This document shows, in pieces, positions 8,872 to 17,681 of a stretch of 64,000 nucleotides of DNA. The stretch is from an uncultured Lachnospiraceae bacterium (GTDB taxonomy: Bacteria > Bacillota > Clostridia > Lachnospirales > Lachnospiraceae), in the NCBI GenBank assembly GCA_934339135.1, contig CAKRHP010000003.1, forward strand, positions 62,001 to 126,000, written 5' to 3'. The stretch's first letter is position 1; each line of letters begins with the position of its first letter. Under the pieces are notes generated by a model, which saw only the letters and a program-made list of their open reading frames with translations, was not told the origin of the DNA and made no database searches. The position numbers were made by a program, and so were the translations under genes.

Positions 8872-10224
8872 TTATAATTGATTGACATACTTCTTAAACA
8901 GGGTGCCCCTCTGTTCATAGCTTTTAAACATATCCCAGCTTGCACACGCCGGTGATAAAAGCACGGCTTCTCCACTCTGTGCCTGTGCTGCGCTTACTTC
9001 CACGGCTTCTTTCAGAGACTCTACCCGGATAATATTAGTAAAACCTGCTTTTCTGGCTGTTTCCTCAATCTTGTCTGCAGTCGCTCCCAGAAGTACCAGA
9101 CACTTAACCGTATCTCCAAAGGAAGCGATCCATTCCTCATAAGAAGACTGTTTATCATATCCACCGCCAATCACAACGGTTGGCGTTACCATGGCCTGCA
9201 CTGCTTTGATTGCTGCATCCGGATTCGTTCCTTTGGAATCATTATAATACTTCACTCCATTCACTTCACGGACAAACTCGATCCGGTGTTCCACCGCCTT
9301 AAACTCTGCCACCGCCTTGCGGATACATTCTACCGGCACACCCATATGCATGGTAATGGCCACAGCCGCCATAACGTTTTCATAATTATGTACCCCCAGC
9401 AGCTGCATATCATGAATGGTACAGATCTTGATTTCTTCGGTATCTTTATAAATGATATCCTCTCCATCCAGCCAGATTCCTCTCTCCAGCGGATGCGCAC
9501 TGCTAAACCAGAAAATATCTGCCGGGATCTTGTCTGCCAGCTTTTGAAGCTCCGGATCCTCATAATTCAGTACACAGATCTGATCCTTTGTCTGATTCTC
9601 TGCAATCCTTGCCTTCGTATCTATATAACACTGCATGGTATGATGACGGTTCAGATGATCCGGTGTAATATTTAAGATTGCACTGACCTCCGGCCGGAAG
9701 GAATGAATCGTTTCCAGCTGAAAACTGCTGACCTCTGCCACTGTCACAGAAGAGTCCTTCATCTCCAGTGCATACTCCGTATAGGGAAGACCTATATTTC
9801 CAACAACAAAAACACTGTCATAATATTCTCTCATGATCGCACCGGTTAATGCCGTTGTTGTGGTTTTTCCATTGGTTCCCGTAATCGCAGCCAGACGTCC
9901 CTTTCCGCAGACATAAGCCAGCTCGATCTCACCCCAGACCGGAATCTTTTTGTCCTGAAGCTTGATCACAAACGGAAGGTCCGTGGGTACGCCGGGACTT
10001 AAAACCGCCAGATCCAATGTGTCCATTACTTCCTCCGGGAGATTTCCGATGATCAGATCATATGTGATCGACTCCGGAATCTTCGCACGGATCTGCTCCT
10101 GATCCGCCTTCTCATTTCCTTCCAGTATCACCGGCTTTGCTCCCTTGGCAGCCAAAAGCCGTATTGCTGCAACACCACTCACTCCGGTTCCCACTACAAG
10201 AACTCTTTTGCCTGTAAAATCCAT
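8872..10224 (-). CDS. murD: UDP-N-acetylmuramoylalanine--D-glutamate ligase MurD
   Basis: 450 residues, normal for MurD. The N-terminal Rossmann-like domain begins with KRVLVVGTGVSGVAA, the Mur-ligase ATP loop is TGTNGKTTT (about residue 115), and the C-terminal domain has YYNDSKGTNPDAA with the carbamylated-Lys region intact. MurD adds D-Glu to UDP-MurNAc-L-Ala in the cytosolic steps of peptidoglycan precursor synthesis. A GGAGG site lies six bases upstream of the ATG. It sits between mraY and ftsW as in many Firmicutes. Confidence 0.97.
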   Translation of the reverse strand: MDFTGKRVLVVGTGVSGVAAIRLLAAKGAKPVILEGNEKADQEQIRAKIPESITYDLIIGNLPEEVMDTLDLAVLSPGVPTDLPFVIKLQDKKIPVWGEIELAYVCGKGRLAAITGTNGKTTTTALTGAIMREYYDSVFVVGNIGLPYTEYALEMKDSSVTVAEVSSFQLETIHSFRPEVSAILNITPDHLNRHHTMQCYIDTKARIAENQTKDQICVLNYEDPELQKLADKIPADIFWFSSAHPLERGIWLDGEDIIYKDTEEIKICTIHDMQLLGVHNYENVMAAVAITMHMGVPVECIRKAVAEFKAVEHRIEFVREVNGVKYYNDSKGTNPDAAIKAVQAMVTPTVVIGGGYDKQSSYEEWIASFGDTVKCLVLLGATADKIEETARKAGFTNIIRVESLKEAVEVSAAQAQSGEAVLLSPACASWDMFKSYEQRGTLFKKYVNQL

Positions 10225-10258
10225 GATTGCCTCCTATCTCCTCTGTACCTTTGCTTAT

Positions 10259-11233
10259 TTATAAGGCAGCCAGTGCGATCAGACAGAACAACGCCGTCAC
10301 GATCGAAAAAACAGCTACCACCTTGGTTTCCGACCAACCACTCTGTTCGAAATGATGATGGATCGGTGCCATTTTAAAAATCCTTTTTCCATGGGTAATT
10401 TTAAAGTATCCTACCTGAAGAATGACAGATAACACTTCAACCAGGTAGATTACGCCCACGATCAGTATATATAACGGCATCTTCAGCAACAATGCTGTCG
10501 ATGCAACAAAACCTCCCAAAGCCAATGATCCGGTATCCCCCATAAAAACACTGGCCGGATACACGTTAAAAACCAAAAATCCCATAAGCGCGCCCGCTAC
10601 CGCTGCACACACCGGAGCAGCCGTGCTTCCTGTTCCGATCGCCACCACTGTAAAAAACACAGCAACCAGCAATGTCACACTGGATGCCAGACCATCCAGT
10701 CCATCTGTGAAATTGGTGCCATTCACAGTACCAACCATGACAAAAAGCAAAAACGGAAGAAACACTCCCGCCGGAAGACTAATATAGCTTCCTGCCGCAA
10801 TTCCACCGGTAAAGGGAATCAGCATCTGCATTTCATAATGCAGATGTTCGGTATAATAATACGCAAATATCACCGTCACTCCAAACTGCAGTACCAGCTT
10901 CTGCCATGCCCGAAGTCCCAGCGACCGTCTCATAACCACCTTAATATAATCATCCAGAAACCCGATCAGTCCAAATCCAACAGTTGCAAACAGGATAGGA
11001 AGGATCTCAGGATAATCCTGCAGATACAGCGACGATGTCACCACCACAGAGATCAGTATGATCAATCCTCCCATTGTGGGAGTTCCTGCCTTTTTCAAAT
11101 GACTTCTGGGCCCATCCTCCCTCACATACTGACCAAATTTAAGTCGTCTTAAAAACGGTATTACCACCGGACAAAGTACAATGCTGATGGAAAACGAAAG
11201 CAGCACCGGTATTACGGTATCGAAGTAATCCAT
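10259..11233 (-). CDS. mraY: Phospho-MurNAc-pentapeptide transferase MraY
   Basis: 324 residues with about ten membrane spans. Typical MraY motifs are present: TPTMGGLIIL near residue 52, GFLDDYIKV (Asp pair, about 90), NGTNFTDGLDGLA, FMGDTGSLALGG, and APIHHHFE near the C-terminus. MraY moves phospho-MurNAc-pentapeptide to undecaprenyl phosphate, giving lipid I at the inner face of the membrane. The start has GAGGAGG upstream. murE and murF, usual upstream neighbours, are missing, so the pentapeptide must be completed by genes elsewhere. Confidence 0.97.
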   Translation of the reverse strand: MDYFDTVIPVLLSFSISIVLCPVVIPFLRRLKFGQYVREDGPRSHLKKAGTPTMGGLIILISVVVTSSLYLQDYPEILPILFATVGFGLIGFLDDYIKVVMRRSLGLRAWQKLVLQFGVTVIFAYYYTEHLHYEMQMLIPFTGGIAAGSYISLPAGVFLPFLLFVMVGTVNGTNFTDGLDGLASSVTLLVAVFFTVVAIGTGSTAAPVCAAVAGALMGFLVFNVYPASVFMGDTGSLALGGFVASTALLLKMPLYILIVGVIYLVEVLSVILQVGYFKITHGKRIFKMAPIHHHFEQSGWSETKVVAVFSIVTALFCLIALAAL

Positions 11234-11336
11234 GGCTATTCCTCCTCTTGCTTATTTCGGATTCTTTCAGTACCTTGATACTCAACAGGAGTTTTGTCAT
11301 TCGTAATGAATATTGTAATCCAATCCATACGAGAAA

Positions 11337-13097
11337 TCAACCCGGCTCTGCTGTCACAATTTCCCCTCTTTCGACACCCAGATATGGCAGTGCATTGTCT
11401 AACAGTTCCGAAATCACAGGCGCTGCGATCGTTCCTCCATAATAAATTCCCTGGGGTTCGTCGATCAGCACAAGTGCCGCTACGACCGGATGATCTGCCG
11501 GAGCAAATCCCATACAGGAAGCAATATATTTTCCACTGCGGCGGGGAAGCTTTTCTGATGTTCCGGTTTTTGCTCCCACCTGATATCCTTCCACATATGC
11601 CTTTTTACCGGATCCCTCCGATACAACAGACTCCAGGATCATCCGCATTGTTTCAGACGTCTGTGAAGAAACAACCTTCTCCTGTGCCGGATATGCCAGC
11701 TTTTTTACTGCCGTCCCATCACTGCTTTCGAGCTTTACCCCCAAATGAGGTGTGATCTGGGTTCCGCCATTGATGATCATACTAATGGTAGAAAGAAGGC
11801 GAACCGGTGTCAACTGAAAGGACTGGCCAAAAGACATAGTCGCAAGTTCCACAGCACCTACATTCTCCTTCTGATGCATGATCGTCGAAGCCTCTCCTGG
11901 TACATCTATCCCTGTCTTACTCATAATGCCAAGCTGCTGCAGATAGTGAAACATATTGTCCACCCCCAGCCGGGCTCCCACCTCCATAAACACTGGATTA
12001 CAAGAGTTCTGTACCCCTTGTACAAAGGTTTCTGAGCCGTGTCCTGTGGTTTTGTGGCATCGTATCCTGCGATCCTCTACCACCTTGAAGCCCGGACAGT
12101 GAAAGGTATCTTCCAGCTTTACCACATCGGCCTCCAGTGCAGACGCAGCCGTGATCACCTTGAATGTAGAGCCAGGTTCATAGGTATCACTGACGCAGGC
12201 GTTTCTCCACATACCATTGAGCGCTTCCTGCTTTTTCTTATCGGACAGTTTTTTCGAAGAAGTTTTATTCAGTGTATATGGATCATTCAGATCAAACTCC
12301 GGCACATTTACCATGGCATATATTTCTCCATTTTGCGGGTTCATCATAAGGATCCGGACACTTTTTGCCTTTTTTGATTTCATAACTTTCTTTGCCGCCT
12401 GCTGTGCAAAAGACTGTATATTTACATCCAGGCTGGTATAAAGGCTGGTCCCCGCAACCGGCTCAATGCGTTCCTCTGCTTTTCCATCAATCTCCAGACC
12501 TCTGGCTGTAGTCATGGTAAGAATACTTCCATCCTGTCCCTGAAGATATTTGTCGTAGGCAACCTCCACCCCTATGATTCCCTGATTGTCTGCCCCGGTA
12601 AATCCAATCACCTTTGAGGCAAACTCGGAATAAGGGTAGTACCGTTTGTAATCCTCGTCCACCATCACGCCTTCCAGTTCCATATCACGGATCTGATCGG
12701 AAATATCCTTGTCAACATTGGACTTGATCTTTTCAATGGAAGAAACCTTTTCCACCCTTTTCCGCACCTTTTCCTCCGGAAGTTCCAAAAGCTCTGATAA
12801 AATACGGATCACCTTTTCCGGATTCCGAATTTGATTATGGATTACAGAGATTGTCGATACCGGTTTATTCGAGGCTATCGCCACACCGTTTCTGTCATAA
12901 ATAATACCTCTCGCTGCCTTGACGGTTCTCTGTCTCTGATGTACTTCTTTTGCCTTTTCTCCATAATAGTCTGCCCGGTTTACCATCAGATATAACAATC
13001 TTCCTGCAAGCCCTATCATAAAAAGTACCACCATAACATAGACAAACAGCAGTTTTTGTTTCTGTAAAGTTCTGCTCTGTTTCAGATATTCCGTCAT
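11337..13097 (-). CDS. Class B penicillin-binding protein (SpoVD/FtsI type), second of a tandem pair
   Basis: A single N-terminal membrane span (about residues 20-40), a PBP dimerisation domain (RGIIYDRNGVAIASN) and a transpeptidase domain with the three active-site motifs: STFK (in EPGSTFKVI), SCN and KTG (in GAKTGTSEK). It crosslinks peptidoglycan, probably with the SEDS protein FtsW. There is no PASTA repeat at the C-terminus. It holds the position of spoVD in Bacillus (second PBP after rsmH), so a sporulation or specialised septal role is possible but not shown by the sequence. A GTG lies in frame at 13109; the ATG at 13097 with GGAG upstream is preferred. It is separated by 103 bases from mraY. 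Confidence 0.92.
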   Translation of the reverse strand: MTEYLKQSRTLQKQKLLFVYVMVVLFMIGLAGRLLYLMVNRADYYGEKAKEVHQRQRTVKAARGIIYDRNGVAIASNKPVSTISVIHNQIRNPEKVIRILSELLELPEEKVRKRVEKVSSIEKIKSNVDKDISDQIRDMELEGVMVDEDYKRYYPYSEFASKVIGFTGADNQGIIGVEVAYDKYLQGQDGSILTMTTARGLEIDGKAEERIEPVAGTSLYTSLDVNIQSFAQQAAKKVMKSKKAKSVRILMMNPQNGEIYAMVNVPEFDLNDPYTLNKTSSKKLSDKKKQEALNGMWRNACVSDTYEPGSTFKVITAASALEADVVKLEDTFHCPGFKVVEDRRIRCHKTTGHGSETFVQGVQNSCNPVFMEVGARLGVDNMFHYLQQLGIMSKTGIDVPGEASTIMHQKENVGAVELATMSFGQSFQLTPVRLLSTISMIINGGTQITPHLGVKLESSDGTAVKKLAYPAQEKVVSSQTSETMRMILESVVSEGSGKKAYVEGYQVGAKTGTSEKLPRRSGKYIASCMGFAPADHPVVAALVLIDEPQGIYYGGTIAAPVISELLDNALPYLGVERGEIVTAEPG

Positions 13098-13152
13098 CTG
13101 CCGGATCACTCCGTTTCTTCAGACATTCCTTAATATCTATTAAGAAAACGGA

Positions 13153-15126
13153 TTAATTATTCATTCCGGTATCACCTTCTTCGTTATCCGCCGCATTTTT
13201 TGCCACTCCGTAACTGCTGTCCGAATAACCACCATCCGGCACCTCCTGGTCCAGATTTTTCTTCACCGTAGACGGTAGCTTAAGCTTACTTGCCTTAGTG
13301 ATATCCGCCTTTTTGCCGGTAGGATAAATTTCAAGCATCGGCAGAATATCCTTCATCAGACTGCTGGCAAATTCTGTTGCATAAGTACTATGTGCCTGAT
13401 CCTCTACATTTGGTTCATCAATAACTACATAAACCACCAGTTTCGGATTATTGGCCGGCACACATCCGATAAAGGATACCAGATATTTCCCCTGACCACG
13501 GGGAATTTTCTCTGCGGTACCCGTTTTACCAGCCACCTTATACCCCTTTACAGATGCCGGATTGGCAGTTCCTTCTTCGACTGTAGCTAAAAGAAATTTA
13601 CGCAGAAGCTTACTTGTCTTTTCCGTGATCACTTTGCTTTCTACTGCATCATCCTCAGACTGAATGACTGCTCCCGACTCACTGGAAACCTCTTCTACTA
13701 CATGGGGACGATAATAACTGCCACCATTTACTATTGCGGAAAATGCTGCCGCCATCTGTACCATTGTTACTGTCTGGCTTTGTCCAAAACTTGAAGTCGC
13801 CAGCTGTGTGGAATGCATTGTATCATTATTAAACACGGTACCGGTTGCCTCTCCCGGAAGGTCAATTCCGGTTTTGCGTCCAAGGCCAAATGCATCCATA
13901 TAATCAATAAATTTTTCTTTTCCAAGCTTTGCACTGATCTGCATCATAACGTCATTGCAGGATACCATCAATGCCTGTCCCAGCGACAGCGAACCATGAC
14001 CGCCGTATTTATTGGCCACGCATTTAATATACCGGTCTGCCACCTGCTGTCCTCCATCACAGACATAGGTACTGTTGGCACTCGCCTTTCCCTCATCAAG
14101 GCAGGCGGCAATGGTAAGCGGCTTAAAGGTAGAACCCGGCTCATAAGAATCACTGATACAGTAATTTCTCCACAATTCATTTAATGCCGTAAGCTGCTCT
14201 TTCTCTGACATCCCATTAATTTCATCCTGTGTATATGCCACAGACAGATTTCTCGGATCATTCAGGTCATATTGTGCATTGGAACCCATGGCAACAATAC
14301 CGCCGGTATTTGGGTTCATCAAAAGACATGCCACCTTTTTCGCGCCCATATTTTTCATAAACTTCTGAATATGCTGCTCCATAATGCCTTGTACATTCAC
14401 ATCGATCGTAGATTTTACAGTATAGCCATTCGTAGCCGCCTTAATGGTTTTAACCAGATTCAGCTCCGAATCATAATAACCAAACTGACGCCCATTGGTA
14501 CCATTTAACATGTCATTATAAGTATTCTCTATGCCCCATGTACCGGTATTGGTATCTGTGCAAAAACCGATCACATCACATGCCACAGTGGAATATGGAT
14601 AGTCTCTCTTATATTCTTCTTCAAAATGGATTCCCCGGATATTTTCATCCTTATCCTGCAGTTTTTCCAGTTTCGTAACATATTCTTTGTCCAATTCCTT
14701 AAAATCTTTCATCTGATAATATCTTGACGTAGGATTTTCTTTAAGGATTTTGTCCACATCACTTCCGGATATTCCAAATACATTTTCCAAAGCATCCTTT
14801 GTCGGCTGAATATATTTTTTTTCTTTGCAGATTGCTGCCGGATCCAAAAACAGATTATATACCTTGATGCTAGTAGCAAGCTTATTGCCATTGACATCCA
14901 CAATGTCCCCTCTCTTATAAGGAATCGCATTGCTGCTATGACTCTGCTGAGCCAGCATTCTTTTGGTATAATTGTCGCCTTTCACATTGTTCAGACGAAT
15001 AATCTGATAAATCAATCCAATACATCCTAAAATAACAAAACCAAACACCACTAAAATGCGTACTCGCATCGAACGGGTGCTTGGTTTATTTTTATAACGT
15101 GTATCTCTTGCTCTTCTCTTTGCCAT
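13153..15126 (-). CDS. ftsI: Class B penicillin-binding protein (FtsI/PbpB type), first of a tandem pair
   Basis: 657 residues. A basic N-terminus (MAKRRARDTRYKNK) precedes one membrane span (about 25-45), the dimerisation domain (KRGDIVDVNGNKLATS) and a transpeptidase domain with STFK (EPGSTFKPLT), SCN (VSCNDVM) and KTG (AGKTGTAEK). It is the expected septal transpeptidase by position directly after ftsL. The tail beyond the transpeptidase domain (last 60 residues) is polar, Asp/Asn/Gly-rich and lacks recognisable PASTA domains. It is clearly paralogous to the following PBP gene 56 bases downstream: both share EPGSTFK, WRN.C.SD.YEPG and the same order of domains, pointing to an old tandem duplication. 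Confidence 0.94.
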   Translation of the reverse strand: MAKRRARDTRYKNKPSTRSMRVRILVVFGFVILGCIGLIYQIIRLNNVKGDNYTKRMLAQQSHSSNAIPYKRGDIVDVNGNKLATSIKVYNLFLDPAAICKEKKYIQPTKDALENVFGISGSDVDKILKENPTSRYYQMKDFKELDKEYVTKLEKLQDKDENIRGIHFEEEYKRDYPYSTVACDVIGFCTDTNTGTWGIENTYNDMLNGTNGRQFGYYDSELNLVKTIKAATNGYTVKSTIDVNVQGIMEQHIQKFMKNMGAKKVACLLMNPNTGGIVAMGSNAQYDLNDPRNLSVAYTQDEINGMSEKEQLTALNELWRNYCISDSYEPGSTFKPLTIAACLDEGKASANSTYVCDGGQQVADRYIKCVANKYGGHGSLSLGQALMVSCNDVMMQISAKLGKEKFIDYMDAFGLGRKTGIDLPGEATGTVFNNDTMHSTQLATSSFGQSQTVTMVQMAAAFSAIVNGGSYYRPHVVEEVSSESGAVIQSEDDAVESKVITEKTSKLLRKFLLATVEEGTANPASVKGYKVAGKTGTAEKIPRGQGKYLVSFIGCVPANNPKLVVYVVIDEPNVEDQAHSTYATEFASSLMKDILPMLEIYPTGKKADITKASKLKLPSTVKKNLDQEVPDGGYSDSSYGVAKNAADNEEGDTGMNN

Positions 15127-15160
15127 TACAAATCCCTGTCCTTATTTCCCGGAGCAATGA

Positions 15161-15700
15161 TTACTTGGAGCTGTCGGGAATATCTCCATACTGTTTCACC
15201 ATGTCGCTTTTTTTATTATCATATTTATAAACCTGATTGTCAACCGGCTGGATCATCCCCAGCTCTCCTGTAGCAATCTCATAAACCTGGGAAAGATCGA
15301 CGGAATCCATAATTTTCTGATAAGTATCTTCATTTTCCTGCTTTGTCTCAGCAATTTCGGACTGCAGCGTGATCACATCATTTTTCATCTGCGTAATTCC
15401 CGACTGAACCTGAAGATAGAAGAATGCTGCCACAAGAACCACAACCGCTGCCACTGTAAGAAACAAAAAAGAGGATAACTCCATAGACGCCGGCAATGCC
15501 ACTGGCTTTGGCTGCGGATATACCTTGGCTTTTCGCCTTCTGACCGGCTGAGTTCTTCTCTCCGGCACCTCTTCCAGCTGGTGCGCCAGATTATCGTATA
15601 CATATTCTGTTCTTCTCTGTCGGTTTCCCGCATGACGGTCATATCCGTTTCTGCGGCTGACGGTGCGGTTTGCACCGCGATAATTTGGTGATGTTGCCAT
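15161..15700 (-). CDS. ftsL: FtsL-like divisome protein
   Basis: 179 residues with an unusually long basic cytoplasmic N-terminus (about 90 residues, rich in Arg, Pro and Tyr), one membrane span (about 95-118, ending AAFFYLQVQ) and an extracytoplasmic coiled coil (about 120-160) followed by a short tail. This topology and the place between rsmH and ftsI are those of FtsL, which pairs with DivIC/FtsB and FtsQ to activate septal wall synthesis. Sequence conservation in FtsL is low, so the call rests on layout and topology. The frame could open at a GTG at 15709, but GGGAGG is correctly spaced only for the ATG at 15700. Confidence 0.78.
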   Translation of the reverse strand: MATSPNYRGANRTVSRRNGYDRHAGNRQRRTEYVYDNLAHQLEEVPERRTQPVRRRKAKVYPQPKPVALPASMELSSFLFLTVAAVVVLVAAFFYLQVQSGITQMKNDVITLQSEIAETKQENEDTYQKIMDSVDLSQVYEIATGELGMIQPVDNQVYKYDNKKSDMVKQYGDIPDSSK

Positions 15701-15790
15701 TTGATCCACGCCTCCCTGTTTTCTTTTGCTGCCGTACCCCTATAGCACAGCGAATATCACATCACAGATCGCTCTGTGTCATATTCTGAC

Positions 15791-15876
15791 GGTGCCCGTA
15801 ATCCGCACCGCCGACCTTATTCAACAAACTGCGGATCCCCCAATCCGCAAGAATTTGTCGTGCCGGACTATCCGGC
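15791..15876 (-). other. Three short stem-loops between rsmH and ftsL
   Basis: The 176-base gap between rsmH and ftsL holds three perfect hairpins: GCCGGA/TCCGGC (15862-15876, starting right after the rsmH stop), GCGGAT/ATCCGC (15831-15848) and GGTGC/GCACC (15791-15808). None is followed by a T run, so they are not ordinary terminators. They may slow decay or mark an RNA processing site in the dcw transcript. Confidence 0.5.
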
Positions 15877-16812
15877 CTATATATGTTCAAATACCCTGAG
15901 CTTCGCACTTTTGGAACGGGAGTTTTCCTCCAATTCCCTTTCTGATGGAAGTACAGGTTTTCTCGTAAGCACTTTTCCTTTGGACTTTTTGCCACAGACA
16001 CATACCGGGAAATCCGGCGGGCAGGTACATGGATCCTGCGCAGTCCGAAATGCATTTTTTACGATGCGGTCCTCCAGGGAATGGAACGTAATAATACAGA
16101 AACGTCCGCCCGGTGCCAGCAGATCGATCATCTCACTGATGTGATCCTCCAGTACCGTCAGTTCCCGGTTCACCTCGATACGTATTGCCTGAAATGTCCT
16201 TTTTGCAGGATGACCGCCCTGTTTCTTAAACTTCATGGGGATCGACTGATCTACGATCTCTGCCAGCCTGCCGGTGGTGAGCACCGGTTCCTTCTGACGT
16301 TCCTGCACAATATGTTTTGCAATATTTTTTGCAAATTTATCTTCCCCATACTTGCGGATCACCTGAAACAATTCGCTTTCTGTGTACTCATTTACCACAG
16401 TGGCTGCCGTTACCTCCTGGCGGTTATCCATCCGCATGTCAAGAGGAGCATCTTCCCGGTAGGAAAACCCCCGCTCCGCTGCATCCAGCTGATAAGAGGA
16501 TACTCCCAGATCTAATGTGATGCCATTGACCTTTTCAATCCCAAGATCATGAAGAACATCCTTCATTGCCTCGTAGTTGCTCCGGATAATGGTAACCTGA
16601 TCCTTAAAATCCGCCAGCCTCTTTGTCGCCGCCGCAATAGCATCTTCATCCTGATCGATCCCGATCATTCTGCCACCCTGTCCCAGTCTGCGGCATACCT
16701 CATAAGCATGTCCGGCTCCTCCCAGGGTGCCATCCACATAAATTCCATCCGGCTGCACATTCAAAGAATCAATGACTTCCTGTAACAGCACTGACTTGTG
16801 AGCAAATTCCAT
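15877..16812 (-). CDS. rsmH: 16S rRNA (cytosine1402-N4)-methyltransferase RsmH
   Basis: 311 residues. Starts with [11 protein letters not shown] and has the SAM-binding GTLGGAGHA loop (about residue 29), [19 protein letters not shown] (about 105) and, near the C-terminus, [14 protein letters not shown], all diagnostic for RsmH/MraW. It methylates N4 of C1402 in 16S rRNA at the decoding centre. In nearly all bacteria the gene follows mraZ at the head of the dcw cluster, as here. AAGGAG lies nine bases upstream of the ATG. Confidence 0.97.
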   Translation of the reverse strand: MEFAHKSVLLQEVIDSLNVQPDGIYVDGTLGGAGHAYEVCRRLGQGGRMIGIDQDEDAIAAATKRLADFKDQVTIIRSNYEAMKDVLHDLGIEKVNGITLDLGVSSYQLDAAERGFSYREDAPLDMRMDNRQEVTAATVVNEYTESELFQVIRKYGEDKFAKNIAKHIVQERQKEPVLTTGRLAEIVDQSIPMKFKKQGGHPAKRTFQAIRIEVNRELTVLEDHISEMIDLLAPGGRFCIITFHSLEDRIVKNAFRTAQDPCTCPPDFPVCVCGKKSKGKVLTRKPVLPSERELEENSRSKSAKLRVFEHI

Positions 16813-16860
16813 ATCGTCTGTCTCCTTCCGGCCGTGAAACCACCGTACTCCTTACCGGTT

Positions 16861-17286
16861 TTACAGCGAGATACCAAGGGCATCCATTGCCTCTTCCATA
16901 GACATCTCATTACCCATTGTCTGCGCTTCAAAGGTCTCCTTGTCCCAGATCTCCACACGGTTGATCATTCCAACAAAGACAAGATCCTTTTCCAGTCTGG
17001 CACTTTTTCGAAGCTTTGCGGGGATCAGGATCCTGCCCTGCTTGTCCAAGGTCAGCTCCGATGCCGATGCCATCAACTGCCTCTGGATCAAACGACTCTG
17101 CTGATTGGACGGCAGACTCTGCAGTTTCCGTGCCAGCTCCTCCCAGTCACTCTGTGGATATAAATACAGGCATCCGTCCACGCCCCAGGTAACATAAAAT
17201 ACGTCGCCCAGTTCCTCGCGGTACTTTGCCGGTACGATAGCTCTGCCCTTTGCGTCGATCGAATGCTCATACTGCCCCATGAACAT
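16861..17286 (-). CDS. mraZ: Transcriptional regulator MraZ
   Basis: 141 residues containing two SpoVT/AbrB-like swapped-hairpin domains, each with its DxxGR signature: SIDAKGRAIVPAKYRE (about residue 10) and TLDKQGRILIPAKLRK (about 90). MraZ forms a ring and binds direct repeats in front of its own gene to control the dcw cluster. The open frame extends to 17337, but the extra residues do not look like MraZ, and AGGTGGTG lies six bases upstream of the ATG at 17286, which fixes the start. Its predicted binding repeats are directly upstream (17325-17350). Confidence 0.95.
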   Translation of the reverse strand: MFMGQYEHSIDAKGRAIVPAKYREELGDVFYVTWGVDGCLYLYPQSDWEELARKLQSLPSNQQSRLIQRQLMASASELTLDKQGRILIPAKLRKSARLEKDLVFVGMINRVEIWDKETFEAQTMGNEMSMEEAMDALGISL

Positions 17287-17324
17287 AGCTATCACCACCT
17301 CTCCACATTTTGGGTTTGTTCTGA

Positions 17325-17350
17325 CACTTCCCCCCACTTCTCACCACTTT
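17325..17350 (-). promoter_or_regulatory. MraZ-binding direct repeats in front of mraZ
   Basis: Reading the minus strand there are three copies of AAGTG with starts exactly 10 bases apart: AAAGTGGTGA, GAAGTGGGGG and GAAGTGTCAG (plus-strand CACTT cores at 17345, 17335 and 17325). MraZ of Mollicutes is known to bind AAAGTG(T/G) repeats with this period. The array starts at the predicted transcription start, so bound MraZ should block transcription. Confidence 0.78.
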
Positions 17351-17357
17351 CAAATTT

Positions 17358-17386
17358 ATTTTAACTGTTTTTTGGGAATTAATCAA
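17358..17386 (-). promoter_or_regulatory. Predicted sigma-A promoter of the mraZ/dcw cluster
   Basis: Minus strand: -35 TTGATT (17381-17386), 17-base spacer, -10 TAAAAT (17358-17363). The start point would be near 17351, directly at the first MraZ repeat, about 65 bases before the mraZ ATG. Confidence 0.7.
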
Positions 17387-17567
17387 CCCTTTTTCCACAA
17401 TTTATTAATTTTTTTGTCACACTTGTGTCACAATTTACGACATATCTTTGGGAATACGCCCCACTTTTGAAGCTTAAGCCTTCTGAGCGGGCTCAGGTAC
17501 ACAGTGGTGCGCTCCTCAATTACTGTGATAGCAGAGTAGATAGATTATCAACTATGGGATAATTTGA
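17387..17567. other. Gene-free structured stretch between ruvB terminator and mraZ promoter
   Basis: No plausible ORF. On the minus strand there is an order of small hairpins: CACAGT/ACTGTG (about 17502-17529), CTGAGC/GCTCAG (about 17483-17496), GAAG..CTTC around AAGCTT (about 17467-17481), and a near-palindrome TTGTCACAC-TT-GTGTCACAA (about 17414-17433). A weak promoter-like pair (TTGTTC, 16 bases, GATAAT) precedes them. It could be a small RNA or extra regulatory sites of mraZ; a lone AAAAGTGGGG near 17460 resembles the MraZ repeats. Confidence 0.3.
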
Positions 17568-17620
17568 ACAAAATAAAAACGGTTGCCCTCTACAATATTC
17601 TTTGTAAAGGGGAACCGTTT
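17568..17620 (-). terminator. Rho-independent terminator after ruvB
   Basis: A long hairpin (17577-17620) with outer arms AAACGGTT/AACCGTTT and an inner arm pairing AGGGG with CCCT and TTGTAA with CTACAA-type sequence; on the minus strand it is followed by TTTTTATTTTG. It ends the cls-ruvA-ruvB unit ahead of the mraZ promoter. Confidence 0.82.
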
Positions 17621-17681
17621 CTTCCCATTCTATCGTTTTTCTCATTTATATTGGTATGGTGTATTTAATATGTTCTGTTTT

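Noticed and set aside
17391..17400. DnaA box (TTTTCCACA) and replication origin near mraZ
   Set aside because: A single one-mismatch site without clustering, dnaA or dnaN nearby is not evidence of an origin.
17387..17567. 6S RNA in the gap between ruvB and mraZ
   Set aside because: Short CCTGAGCC-like pieces recall 6S RNA, but the long rod with a central bubble cannot be drawn convincingly and the length is uncertain.
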